DNA of 64,000 bases, from NCBI GenBank assembly GCA_029204225.1, contig CM055108.1:13887955-13951954 (forward strand). The letters run 5' to 3'. Both the position numbers and the translations under genes were made by a program. This document shows, in pieces, positions 1 to 11,254 of this stretch (its first letter is position 1; every line of letters begins with the position of its first letter). The notes beneath the pieces were generated by a model that worked only from the letters and a program-made list of their open reading frames with translations, searched no databases and was not told the origin of the DNA. Source of the DNA: Diphasiastrum complanatum. Lineage: Eukaryota; Streptophyta; Lycopodiopsida; Lycopodiales; Lycopodiaceae.

Positions 1-188
1 ATGAAGCAGCACTCCATGAAGATCGACATAATGCAAAGCTTCTAGTGAAATATGCTCAATTTGCTTGGAAATCTCTTGACAATGTTTCTAAAGCGGAGAG
101 CCTCTTCAAAGAAGCTATTTCCGAATCTCCAGACGACCCCGTGGTACTCGCCAGCTATGCCCACTTTTTATGGCAAACTGAGGATTGA
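1..188 (+). CDS. TPR-like superfamily protein, 3' terminal part
   Basis: Frame 3 is open from the window edge to a TGA at 186-188 and gives about 61 C-terminal residues. They read as a helix-turn-helix TPR pair ending in a SPDDPVVLASYAHFLWQTED tail. Plant TPR-like superfamily proteins of the kind annotated as 'tetratricopeptide repeat-like superfamily protein' typically end in an SPDD-x-VLASYA-x-FLW motif followed by acidic residues. The role of the family is poorly defined; TPRs are protein-interaction scaffolds. The start and earlier exons lie left of the window, so whether codon 1 here is an exon interior cannot be told. The acidic tail is cut very short (ED then stop). Family assignment is by motif recall, not search. 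Confidence 0.65.
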   Translation, partial: EAALHEDRHNAKLLVKYAQFAWKSLDNVSKAESLFKEAISESPDDPVVLASYAHFLWQTED

Positions 189-603
189 GGATTGTAAGGT
201 GTCGAAATGATCGCTCACCAGTTTAGGCTCCGGGTAGTGCGAAAGACAATAAACTGCTGAAGGCTCCAGCATTCAAAGCGGTTTCAAGCCGTCGCTCATT
301 TCGAGCGTGTTCGTCATCTAGTGTTGATCACGTCTAAAACTGTCGCCCATAGAATTCGAAGGGTGCATGTTCATGTCTGTATAACACCATGCTCCTTGAG
401 CAAGAGGAAGCTCTCCAAGAAAAGGCAACAAGTGACGTGTTCGGCTGAATCTCGCGTATTCATGAGGCACAAAGATGCAGATACGTCTAACATCAAGCTT
501 GAACTAGCCTTGCGCTTCGCTATGTAGCTACGTGTGGTACCTTCTACTGCTATTCACTGCGTGTGCTTTCATTCATCAGAAGTAACTCTCTATATCTATA
601 ACT

Positions 604-1502
604 GCAACGCTGCGTCGTTTGCAAGATGAGCGCCTAACTGACCGATGACTAGCATTCCGAAAACTATCATCTGAGAATATACCATTCTTACGTTCAGGAA
701 ACACTCTACATATTGCATCACGAAACTACTGTGAATAGCTTGTGTCCTTTTCTTTACACAAACATTGACTAAATCGTAAAAGAGTGTGATCTATCAGGAT
801 TTGAGAATTCATGCATGTTATGTTCATCTTGTTGCGAATAATCTATTTACACTCCGATCTAAAGCATCTGCTGTTCGACAATTATTCGGTAAAACACAAA
901 CAAATGATCTATCACATGGACAACTGCCTGAATGCAGATAATACAGACAAGATATGCTGTGTCTTGTGTGTGATGTCTGTTTCGACCAGATAAATAAGTC
1001 ACTTCTTATGATTTTGTGAGGTGATGCTCTTGTTTGAGTTTGAAAGCTATACACGTACTGTTTGTCTGATATACAGCCTGGTTGCACGCAATTAGAGGAG
1101 GCTCATGGTAAAAGTGAACCCGTGTGAATTGCTCATACTCACAAGGATGCACTAACACTGCAAAATAAAGCCTATCTAGGCTTATACTCACCAGATCTAT
1201 TCCATTCCGTACAATAATTCTTGAAGCTATGTGTGAAATTGCAACGCTGTCTCGTTTGCAAGATGAGCATCTAACTGGCAAAGCCTCAGAAAACTGTCAA
1301 GCAAGAACTATCTCAGATCTGAATTCTGAAACTATCAAACAAGAAGATCAATCCGGTACCAAATTTGTACATTTCAAGAAAGAGTGCCTGACATCCTTCC
1401 CTGTATTCGAGCAGCAAATCGATACAATCGCTTGCATTTCTTTTTTCCAAGAATATTGATTAGATCGTGAAAGAGGATTTGAGGATTCTTATGCATGTCA
1501 CA
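604..1502 (+). repeat. Diverged direct repeat (604-820 and 1241-1502)
   Basis: Both copies start with gcaacgctg, then tcgtttgcaagatgagc, and both end near a gattyagatcgtgaaagag / atgcatgt block. They differ by many substitutions and indels, so the duplication is old. The 420 bp between the copies is not recognised. Confidence 0.6.
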
Positions 1503-1987
1503 ATTATATTTGTTGATCTGTGTGTTTGCCAATTTTTTCTTTTGTAGAGCTGATCAAACTTCAAAGCATTGTTGGAAATTGGGGTGCCAACGCCATGGTA
1601 CGAAACTTATCCCATTCTAGATTTACCTCACCCTCCCCATCTGCCATTTGCTGCCCTGTCAACTTACAACATAGGGCCAATGAATTTTTGGTAGGTCCAA
1701 TTATTGCTAGTAGAGACTCCGAGCAGTGTTCGGGAAACCTTTTTTGGGTTCTCCTCCAAAAACCTGTATTTTCTGAACTCTTTCGGTTTTCTCTAGGATG
1801 ACCCTCAATACATGCCGGTTATACATTGTTTTATGACCTAAAAAAACCTGCAAGTTTTTTAGCATATCGGTTTTTGACAAAAGTTGTCGGTTCCATTCCT
1901 GACCTTTGCCGGCTTTCCCGAACACTGGTAGAGAGATACATGGTATGTACTATGTACCACTCTTATAAACCCTAGTATCATAAACTC

Positions 1988-2063
1988 GGGTATCATAACC
2001 CCTAGGGCCTACGATCTAGAAGTGGGGGTATCATAACCCCTAGGGCCTACGGTCTACCAGTGG
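1988..2063 (+). repeat. Two 38-bp tandem units
   Basis: Units 1988-2025 and 2026-2063 share gggtatcataacccctagg and differ at only a few bases near their ends. Each unit carries an internal gggtatcataaccc palindrome-like core. Confidence 0.85.
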
Positions 2064-2065
2064 TG

Positions 2066-2212
2066 TTAAGGAATCTTTTTCGGGTTTCCTTCCAATATTC
2101 TGCATTTTTTTTAAGATATCAATTTTTGAAATTTTTTGCTTGGGAACCTTTTTGGGGTTTCCTTCCAATATCCTGCATTTTTTGTAAGTTATCGGTTTTT
2201 GAAAATTTGTGC
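2066..2212 (+). repeat. Two ~73-bp T-rich tandem units
   Basis: The block ttcggg/tggggtttccttccaata...ctgcatttttt...atc(a/g)(a/g)tttttgaaa occurs twice in succession. A weaker third relative lies near 1735-1860. The short open frames at 2060-2396 are by-products of this repeat. Confidence 0.75.
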
Positions 2213-3549
2213 TTTCGAAATTCTACATCGACAATATTACATATTTACATTCATAAATTATTTTATCAACCCAATAAACCACTGTTGGGTGGGTTTCAAA
2301 TTTTATGATACCCGCCGGATCATGGTATTGCAGCTTTTCAAAAAATCTAATACCAGTTGGATAAAAATACAACGAGGTATAGGAGTTGTCGACTGATATT
2401 ACAAGGGTGATACCAGCCAGTTATCAACCCGGGTATGAACTTGTACAAAATAAAAATATGCTTTTTAAAGAGTGATATCATAATTTAAAATATAAAAAAT
2501 TTGAAATATCTAAATAAATTACTAAGAATAGTATTATTATTGATACCATGGCAAAAATTCACAAAATCTCCCAAACCCCTATTTGAAGTTAATACTGGGT
2601 GTCCGATCTAGACCCTGGTATTAGAATTCATATACCGACGTGAGGGCATCTTGGTACAGGTGCAGGCCATGGTTGAGGACCTGATTTGGTGACCAGTGGT
2701 GTAGCAGCGGATCTACAAGTGGCACAGGTGTTGGTACGACAGGATACCACTTATGGGCATGGTCATGTATTTGACGCTTTATCATTCATGTTGGTTTGCA
2801 TGAGTGTGTGTGGGCTTGCATGTTACCTTGTCACGAGGGTCTAGATCTAAGTCGGCGGGTAGTTTTCTTGATACCATGTTGATACCCATTATTAATACCA
2901 ACCGTGGCCCTATATACCCACCCAACATTGCAATAAACCTATGTAAGCCAAGTTTTGGAAAGATCTACTTACTTTATCATACACGAATTTTCTTCATATG
3001 AAAATGAAAAACATAAAATTTCTCGCATTTAAAAAAGTTATCAATTTTTTGAAAGTCAACTTCCTGTAAGTTTTTCATTAAATCAATTTTTGACGAAAGA
3101 TATCTGCTTTTCTGAACACTGCGGGCCTACGAGCCAACCTGAAATATAAAATTGAGATACCTACCAATAACAGATGCCCTTGGTATTGGATAAAAAATAC
3201 CATGATCAAAACCAGACCAATATGGTATATAAATCCTAGATACCAGGTATAAACCTGGACTAGGGCAACCGGGTATCAAGTCATAAAAAAAAATTATCTT
3301 TATTAGAAGCCTTTAAGAAAGAAAGTCATTGAATGTCACTAAACATATGTGTATCCTCATGCACAAGCATCTCAGGTAGTAGCAATAGCACAGTCTCTCC
3401 CCAATCTACAACTTTGCTAGGCCTGGGTAAACTACGTAAAATCAGAACTGACCAGCGACTAGTCGATTGCCATTTTGCCATTTGTGAAAATGTCTTTGTT
3501 GTACCTATCTTGCATGTGGCCTACATTGTAATGTGTCAATGATCGTTCG

Positions 3550-3749
3550 TGCAGTAAACATCAGCTCGATTCACAGGTTTACATCAAACATATTCTCACA
3601 GTAGTTTAAAGAGAGAGTACACAAAAACACAAGAAAGCTTCTAGTTGTGTCATAAAGTGATATTGACACATACTGCCTGTATGTAGTAAAGTTAAAAAAC
3701 TATCAAAAATAGAAATACAGGTCGAATGTCCAAATAAATAGGACTTACA
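3550..3749 (-). repeat. Element C 3' LTR
   Basis: About 200 bp. Minus-strand start TGTAAGTCC is at 3749 and the terminal CA corresponds to tg at 3550. It matches the copy at 6064 over the region containing aaacatcag, tcataaa, tgatattgacac/tgatactgacat and agtaaagt. Confidence 0.65.
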
Positions 3750-3754
3750 TATTT

Positions 3755-4020
3755 TGAAACCCTCCCTTAAGTCCTAGTTTATCTTACATACATATAGCTT
3801 TTTTCTAAAAAGCTCAAATTTATCAACAGTAAAAGGCTTAGCATGTCTGGTAGCTGATCTTCTGTCTTGCAATTCACTACATTTATTTCACTAGGTAGCA
3901 GCTTTTCTCTACTGAAATGATATTTAATTTCTGTATGTTTTGTACATGCGTGAAATATAGGATTCTTAGCTAGCTAAATGGCGCTTTGATTGTCACACAT
4001 TATCGCTTCTCAAGAACCTC
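3755..4020 (-). pseudogene. copia RNase H C-terminal relic
   Basis: On the minus strand the frame reads a CDNQSAI motif, an in-frame stop, then LAKNPIFHA, KHTEIKYHF and a degenerate IDxLT-like end. This is the invariant tail of Ty1/copia RNase H (DNQSAI...NP.FH.R.KHI.I.YHF). It is broken by stops and lies next to gag rather than RT, which shows an internal deletion. Confidence 0.75.
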
Positions 4021-4273
4021 TCGCTGTCACAGCTTCGTTGATATGCACAATGACACGGTCTTTCACTGACAAATTTATTAAGGACAACACCCTTTGCGCC
4101 CTTTTGTCATAAGTTCGCATATCTCGAGGAGTTGTGTTCAGCCTTAATTCTACACCTGTCACGATGTCCCAAAGCTTCTTCTCCATTAGGATGCTCTTCA
4201 TTTTGAATTTCCCATGTCCAGTAGTTGGAAACATTGTCCACAACCTAGCTTCGTCCCAAATTGACCCGTTCAC
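4010..4273 (-). pseudogene. copia gag N-terminal relic (UBN2-like)
   Basis: An 87-codon open frame carries KMKSILMEKKLWDIVTG, then YDKRAQRVLSLINLSVKD and HINEAVTA, the typical opening of Ty1/copia gag (DUF4219/UBN2). It ends where RNase H sequence begins. A second, frameshifted copy of its 5' part lies in the duplicated unit at 4667-5206. Confidence 0.75.
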
Positions 4274-5206
4274 ATTTCCATCTCAAAACGGCTCAAAATT
4301 GCACCTATAGGCTAAAAATGGTGCTCTGAGTACAATGGCGATGTCAGAAACTCAAGATTATGACCTGATATTTTTGTTTTACTAGGTTGCTTGCAGCTTA
4401 GGTGGCAAGTTGAAAGCTAATATCTCCTCTAAACTGAGAATGCTTTCCACCGTACATTGCCAACTACTTGCTTCTTGAAAGGGGCAAATAAGTTTTCATG
4501 TTCTCCGATTGATTTCTCTGCAACAATTCTTTGACATTTTTGGTACCATACTTGTAGGTACAATCCGGGTGCATTTCTTTTGCGTCAAATCTGATAAGTG
4601 TAGCCCAAATTATGTGCAAAAGAGAAAAGAGCTTAACAAACAACTTTTTGAGCTATAACTTTAGTTGTTCAGCCTTAATTTTACAACCATCACGATGTCC
4701 AGAGCTCCTTCTCCATAAGGATGCTCTTCATTTTGAATTTCCATGTGCTATAGTTGGAAACACCGTCCACAACCTAGCTTCGTCCAAAATTGACTCGTTC
4801 ACATTTGCCATCCCAAAACGGCTCAAAACTACACCTATAGGCTAAAAAAGGTGCTCCGAGTAAAATGGCGATGTCAGAAACTCAAGATTATGACTTACTA
4901 TTTTGGCCTTACTAGGCCCCTCGCAACTTAGGTGGCAAGTTCAAAGCGAAGATCTCCTCCAAATTGAGAATGCTTTCCGACGTACATTGCTAACTACCTG
5001 CTTCTTAAAAGGGGCAATAACTTTTGACGTTTTTTTAGTGGTTTCTCTGTAGCAATCACTCTATTTTTCAGTACCATACTTGTAGGTACAGTCCGAGTGT
5101 CATTCGTTTATGTCAAATCTGATAGATGTAGCCCAAATTGTGGGCAAAAGATCCAAAAAAGAAGCTTAATGAACAACTTTTTGAACTGTAACTTCAGTTT
5201 TTGGTT
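4136..5206 (+). repeat. 531-bp tandem duplication inside element C
   Basis: Unit 1 (4136-4666) and unit 2 (4667-5206) both start gttcagccttaatt and share long blocks such as atggcgatgtcagaaactca and gaatgctttcc. Both end near caactttttga...ctgtaactt. The unit carries the gag start and leader region. Divergence is moderate, so the duplication is not recent. Confidence 0.85.
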
Positions 5207-6052
5207 TAGTCCCTTCAAAACGACATTCACCTATCGGCTCCGGTTCACATCTTCAAAGTGAAGACTTTTAATGAAATTGCATGGCAAAATGGCCTTCAAA
5301 ATACTTTGGGCCCTCTCCAACAATTCTACATCCTCGAGTTTGATCCAATGGCCGTGAATGGTCCATAATGGACCCTTGATCTCTTCCAATCGCGATCTAA
5401 CGGCTTACGTGAGTTCTATGTCCTCGAGCCGCTATGAACTCATTTACACTTCTAGCTTGATTCAAGGCGCCACTCTCATGCAATTCTCTCTTCCTCTTTT
5501 TTCACCATAGCTAGGGTTCTCAAGCTTTCAATGGATTAATAAGCTGATTCCACTAAACTGCCTGGGCCACGGTTGTCAACGGCCATCAGAGGGCTAGGTC
5601 GCCCCACCAAAACGCCCATTTCCACCACTTCACAGCTCAAGGTTTCGTCTTCTATAGAGAGAAATTTTTGTTTTCCTAACTGTAAACCCCAGTTGTGAGA
5701 AAACAGAGGATTTCTTGGGCATTTCCATATTTCCCTGTGATTTTTGTGACAACTCTCTACTCCCTGCAGGTCGGCCTACTGTTGGCTTGATGCTAGGATT
5801 GACGGCATGTAATTTGGTGTGAAATTAGTCTCAAAGGACTCGTTTCTGACCAAAAACCTCACTCTCCTTGAAAAAAGCCGAGGAACTCTCAAATTTCTCC
5901 GATTCCATGAAGCTTGACTATGTAACCTCACCTAGTAGCTCTATGATATGGCCAAAGTAAAGCATTGTGCTCTACTAATCCTCTGAATCCTGTCCAACCA
6001 TCACCGGTTCTTCGAATTCTCCCAGAATTCAACTAACTATTTTCAACCTAGA
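5207..6052 (-). other. Element C untranslated leader, no gene
   Basis: By position this lies between the primer site and gag on the minus strand. No open frame with recognisable content was seen. Confidence 0.45.
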
Positions 6053-6297
6053 CTCTGATACCATGCACTAAACATCAGCAGTTAACATCAAATTCTCACA
6101 AAAGCTTAAAGACAAAGTATACAACAACCCAAGAAACACACATGTGAAGTATATTCACAAAGGAAGAGAAATAGTACATATAATCAATAGTATTTTCGGG
6201 GGTTCGGACCCCGTTACGGGACGTGTGTCGTGTCATAAATTGATACTGACATGTACTGTGTATATGGAGTAAAGTAAGAAAATTACTCTCTATCACT
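6053..6297 (-). repeat. Element C 5' LTR with primer-binding site
   Basis: ctctgatacca at 6053-6063 is the complement of the usual copia tRNA-Met primer site (TGGTATCAGAG). It is followed directly by LTR sequence starting tgcactaaac at 6064. Similarity to the 3550 copy fades after ~6290. Confidence 0.65.
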
Positions 6298-9200
6298 CAA
6301 TTTCACTTTTAGAGTGCCTCTAGTGTTCTCCAACTTGATAACAGTTTGTCTTCCATGCATGCCAATGGTCATTGACATTGCAAATGAGTTGTTATTGAGA
6401 ATTTAATACCTGCAGCTGTCAATTTGGATTATGAGCTTCAGTCAGTTGATGTTGGTGCTAAAGGAGATGAAAGTGCTTTGAATCGAAAGTGTTGCAAAGA
6501 TTGCTGCCCAAAATATTTATCTTGCATGTAAATGGACATGAGTTACTAGTATGTTCAAACTTTATTAGAATCTCTTTTCACGAATCCAGCTTCAATGCCC
6601 CTGAAACTATAACTAACTACGCCAAGAACTGTGAAACCACAAATTTCTCTTTGGATCATTGAGTTTAACTCCTAAAGTCTGAGCAACTATAAATTATGCA
6701 TATTAGCATAATTAGACTGGGAGAAAATGCCTAGCCGAATATAATATGGGCTAAATTAATTGCGCTTAATAAATTAATCAAGTCCAGCTCATAAATATAT
6801 TTAAAATGAATCAACAAAACTCCATTAACTCCCTCATTTTTCAGACAAGAACAAGGCTTGTAACTATAAGTAGAGTGCTTTGGTTACACCATTTTATTTT
6901 TCTTACAACAAAATTGTAAATATCTATATCCAGGTTTATGAATAGATGGTAATATTACCTTTGCAATACCAATTCAATTTATACCAATTTGAATTTGTAA
7001 ATTATGTCATTATTCATACCCTACTGGTAATAGAAAACAAATTCTCTTCAAGACCATAGATTTGTCTAGTTTTAGAAAATGAGGAATACTCCAATACCAT
7101 GACTAGCGGGCTAGTATTTAACATAGTCATACCCACCCAACAATGGTATGTACTATGGAAGAGAGAGAATCTATTGACCCACTGAAAAAGAAAAAAATTC
7201 TTGACCCACTAAAATAGAAACAAACTATTCCATGAGCACAGCGTGAAGTCATATTGGCAATGAAATTTCCGGATGGACTAACCTCATAGCATGCTAAAAT
7301 ACAGCTAAAAATAAAATTATGAAATATTTTAAGAAAAATTAAAAATTCTTACTAGATTCAATTACATGCGACCGTGGTTGGGATCCTTGGAGCTCTAAGG
7401 CACGCCTATTGCTTGTGCGTGCCTTTGGGCCCTAAACTAGTATAATCGTGCCATGTGACGCCGATGCCCCCTACCTACACAGATAGGTACCTAGAAAATT
7501 TTTTTTGGCACCAGCATGAATTTCCTTGGCATCGTGGTCACTAAGCATGCGCCAAGCCCAAAGTGATGCATGCTCCTCGTTACCTGGTCCTCACCAATCA
7601 ACATTAGCCTCACACATTGTAATTGTCATGTGCCAATTTTAGCATTAAAACATCCATTCATGACATCAAATTAGCTTGAAAAGACAAGAAATAAAGAAAA
7701 CTAGCCAAAAATCAAGAAGATGGATAGATGTAGCAAGACTTCACCAAAATAGGCAAAGTAAGAATCCATTAATCATCATTAGTGATCATTCATAAGATTG
7801 GGCCTGAATCTAGACAATGATCATAGCTCTCATGTGATTTTAGGCACATGAACCACCATTACCATCAAGAAAGCTCTCAAAGAGAAGCTTCAAGATCACT
7901 TAGAATTCAAATTAGACAAATGAACAATAGCCTCCAAACTTAGCACGACATCAACTATTTATAGTGGTTATGTGCCTCTACTATAAGTTTGGGGCCTTAT
8001 ATGGCTAAATTGGGCCTTACAACCATTATTACAATTTCGTTATTCACAAATATAGCAAGTATCTTCAAACTACTTTATTAACACTCCTATTGACTGAATC
8101 TAGTCTAGATTAGCTCTATGGCTATATTTAGCATAGCATTTAGTAAGGTCATGGGATAATTACATGCAGCACATGACAGTAATGCATCTTGGTTTCCAAG
8201 GGGGACTTGAACTTGGGACCAAAGAAACTTTAAACTTCCAAGCTAAGCAACTCAGCCAACCTGTTTGGATCTAACACATTGTGATGGTAATGTTCAGGCC
8301 AAGGTAAAGGTTGGGATTTGGAAAGGAGTGATCTCAATTGTAATGCACTTGAAGTTGAAGGTTGGGTCCCTAAGACCCTCCTTCAGCTCTGGCTGGAAAT
8401 ATGTTCATATGTATGTTGCTACCAAGTCCTACGAATGCTAAGTATGTTGACATTAGGGCCTAAATAGGCTTGAAATTTGATGTTTGTACCCAAGTTTAGA
8501 CTGAAAGAATTCTTTTGTTTTTAACTTTGGTATGACCAGTATCTTTCATATGATAGCTTTCGGTTTTAAAATGCAATGAGGTATTAGCCTTTCCAAATAT
8601 AATCTTGTTTTATCTAAAGAGACAAATTTATGAATTTCTATGAAATTTACCTTTCAAACATAATAGTAAATCTTAAGTTTTGGGCCAATATAAAATCTCA
8701 ACTTAGAGATAGATTTATTTTTGTCAATAAAGGCTTGAATAGTGTTTGTACTATTTTTGGCAAGTAGATAAATGGATGAGGTCGGTTTTGGACCCATTCT
8801 AATTGGCTTATATTGATACATTGCATCTAGACTAGAAATTCTAGGTTCTTTGATGAAGTACCCAGAAGTTACCATTTAGAATAACTTTAGGGCGATTGGC
8901 CAAATGAAATATTAGCAGCTATAAATAACAGTACCAGCATGGAGAAAGTATTATTGTATTCTCATTTTATTTGGAGAATTCATCTCTTTTGATTCTATGT
9001 CCATCTCATGTGTATTTCTCAAGATATCTTGATTTATAGTGTGTAGAATGTGATTTTTCTTCTTGATCTTCAATCCACACATGTGAAGTACTGTATGCTA
9101 CTGCTTTTGTAAGGATAGGGACAATGCCATAATGTATCTAAGTGCTTATGATCATAACTTCCATTAGAGAAAATATGGGCCCAAAGAGGGCCCTATAAGA

Positions 9201-9561
9201 AATGCCATGTAGGAGAGAGAGAAAAATAGCTATAAAGTAATTATAATATCATTTTCTAACTTCTTTACGCATCTGCCCGCACTACTTTCCATGTAAATTA
9301 ATGCACCTTAGTTTAGTCACATCAAACTTCACTGGTGCTTAACCATAGTTAAAATATAATTTTCAAAATGTTGAAATATACCCTCCCAATAGTTGGGAAC
9401 ACTCAAAAATTTGAATTAGGAGTAACATTTCTGAAACAAAGCCTATGCCATCTCTATCTCCAGGGTCAAAAACAAGTGTTTAGCACCATCTCTATCTCCC
9501 GCAGCGCCAGCTCCAGCTTTGTTATTGTCATTGTGTTGTTTGTTACTATACTACTATATAG
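6298..9561. other. Intergenic, one exon-like patch, otherwise unrecognised
   Basis: No domain-bearing open frame was found. The one exon-like patch is 6410-6530 on plus: after an acctgcag acceptor-like site, one frame reads about 38 codons with a Cys-rich end (CCKDCCPKYLSC) before TAA. It resembles an exon of an unknown gene, possibly linked to the gene relic at 9562, but this cannot be shown. The rest is AT-rich with no clear repeat borders. Confidence 0.35.
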
Positions 9562-10453
9562 ATGACAAAGCTTTATCATCTTCATGTGGATCTGTCACCA
9601 GAATATGCTCCGCTCAAGACAAGAAATTCAAAGCAACCTAAATTGTCAACTTCTGATATGGTCCGATACAGGGAGGAAAAGCTAAAACATGTAGATTTAT
9701 GGTCATCAGGAACATTGTATCCTAGGAATTGATCCATGTTCATTGCAACATCCAGATTTCATTCGATGAATCAGTTAATAATCTATATGTGTCATGGTAA
9801 AAATGGCCTTTTGGGTTATTGTGAGAATTTGATGCTCTATATGAATGGACATTCAATGCAAAGAATACATTATTTGGAAGAGGAATCAAGGAAAATATCA
9901 AAGGAGTCCGAAGAAAAATCTACAAAGTTAAAAACTCGTTTGGATGAAAATGAGATGCTCAAGAAGGAGATCCAAAGGTTGAAATCTTCTTTGCATCATT
10001 ATACGCTCAACAGAAAGGTCCGAAACAACAAGAGGAAAAGACTGGTAAACAAGGATATATGTGATCTATCATCCAGAGGAGGTCATAGAAAAAGACGAAT
10101 CCGTGCATTCAAGTAAGTTATAGCTTATTTGGTATTGAATATTGCTTGAACTTTTTGATTCATTCATAATCACTAGTTTTGTTATTTATTCATTTCAACT
10201 TTCTGTTGATTTGTTTATTATTCTGCTGTGAATACTGTGAGTGTCCTAATTTCTACTGACATCTTCATGAACATTATGTTTGCAATGCAGATCAACATTG
10301 GTTGTTGAGGACCACTTGGCCGATGAGATTTCGATTGGAAACTCACTAGTGATGGGGCAAGGGAGATAGAAGTACGCGAACGGAGAAGAGAGTAGGAATA
10401 TTGTGGAACAGCTCTCCCGTTATAATCAGCTGCTAGATACAAAAAGAATCTAA
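9562..10453 (+). pseudogene. Unidentified two-exon coiled-coil gene or pseudogene
   Basis: A single frame runs from ATG 9562 (just after a tatag acceptor-like site) to about 10111, broken only by TGA 9730-9732. It holds a DMVRYREEKLKHVDLWSSG segment, then SRFHSMNQL, a Glu/Lys-rich heptad stretch (about 9880-9990; LEEESRKISKESEEKS...) predicted as coiled coil, and a basic tail (NKRKR, HRKRR) that could be a nuclear signal. A GTAAGT donor at 10112 and an atgcag acceptor at 10281-10290 join it in frame to a second block with ADEISIGNSLVMGQG, one further stop (about 10369), and a final TAA at 10451-10453. The composition looks coding, the splice sites are canonical, and the family is not recognised. 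With two stops it is either a pseudogene or needs a different exon model. Confidence 0.45.
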
Positions 10454-10560
10454 TAGAGAGCTTATGCTAAGTATAATCACACCTTAAAGTGTTCTAGTTG
10501 CCCAACATGATCTTAAAAATTAGTTCATACTCACAAAAACGAGAGTACAGTCCACCGAAG

Positions 10561-11242
10561 TGTTAAAAATTCACAATTCTAGCTTGACTAGTTTTGGTCA
10601 TATGACTTGTAAATAGTTAGATGGTCATGATGTGGCTTGTCACACGTGCCAAATAGCATAGGATTCCATTCATAAGGATGTTCTCAAGTAGACCTAAGTG
10701 TTAGAACCTTTGGAATGAGTCCAAATTATGCTTAGATACAAGGGAGAAAAAATAGGAGCTATTTTTGGTAATTTTTGCATTGTTGAGGGATCTCCAAGAT
10801 TCCAACCCTAACTTGGTAGGGATGAAAGATCCACCAAAATTAACATTAGGGATAGGTTTAGGGTTACTCATACCTGCCCAAAATCGTGATGGATCATGTA
10901 TATATAGGTGATGATATCTCACCAAAATCAATCAAGCAATTTCATGTTTTTTCTCTCATAATGGTGCAATTGCTCTCTATGTTCATAATTGTTTGAGTAC
11001 TTGTGATTACTAATGATTATAGGATTGAATGTAGGTCTGGTGTACAGTACTCAGACTGTGGGAGGCCGTACTTTAACACGTGTGAAGCCTTCTTCAAGGA
11101 TTTGGGCCATTTAGTGAGGTTCAAGCATAGATTTTTGATGGATTTTGATGGTTCAACTTGTGCTAATCTTATGAAATCATAATCTATTGTTTCCCTCATC
11201 ATTTCAAGTGTTTTAGGATCCTTATTTGTTGTAATTTTTACA
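10561..11242 (+). repeat. Left LTR of the young copia element
   Basis: It begins TGTTAAAAATTCAC and ends TTTTTACA. A TATATATA box at 10899-10906 is the likely core promoter. It carries 6 bp (within ggatccttattt) missing from the right copy. The minus-strand open frames within it are non-coding shadows. Confidence 0.95.
10899..10906 (+). promoter_or_regulatory. Probable TATA box in left LTR
   Basis: TATATATA lies about 340 bp into the LTR and matches 16375-16382 in the right LTR. Position and sequence suit the U3/R promoter of a plant LTR element; the transcription start is not known. Confidence 0.5.
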
Positions 11243-11254
11243 TGGTATCAGAGC
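11243..11254 (+). other. Primer-binding site (initiator tRNA-Met)
   Basis: TGGTATCAGAGC immediately follows the left LTR. It is complementary to the 3' end of plant initiator tRNA-Met, the usual primer of Ty1/copia reverse transcription. Confidence 0.9.

Larger units (their letters stand above)
189..3549. other. Intergenic stretch with small duplications, no gene recognised
   Basis: It follows the stop of the TPR gene and presumably includes its 3' UTR. Open frames here are short and have no recognisable domain. The sequence contains several tandem or dispersed duplications, listed separately, and AT-rich stretches with repeated 'tgggtatcataacccc'-like words between about 1960 and 3260, which look like a decayed repeat. 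Confidence 0.5.
3550..6297 (-). mobile_element. Element C: internally deleted Ty1/copia derivative
   Basis: The two ends carry related LTR sequence in the same orientation: 3550-3749 begins tgcagtaaacatcagc and 6064-~6297 begins tgcactaaacatcagc. On the minus strand the left copy is preceded by a purine-rich GGGAGGG tract (~3764-3770), fitting the polypurine tract. The right copy abuts a tRNA-Met-type primer site (ctctgatacca at 6053-6063 on plus). Between them lie a gag N-terminal piece (4010-4273) and an RNase H C-terminal piece (3755-4012), joined with no protease, integrase or RT. It is therefore a non-autonomous deletion derivative. The outer end of the right LTR is eroded and carries extra sequence near 6150-6225. 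Confidence 0.7.

Noticed and set aside
10701-10931. 76-codon minus-strand ORF, repeated at 16177-16407
   Set aside because: It is identical in both LTRs because the LTRs are identical, lies opposite the LTR promoter region, and has no domain.
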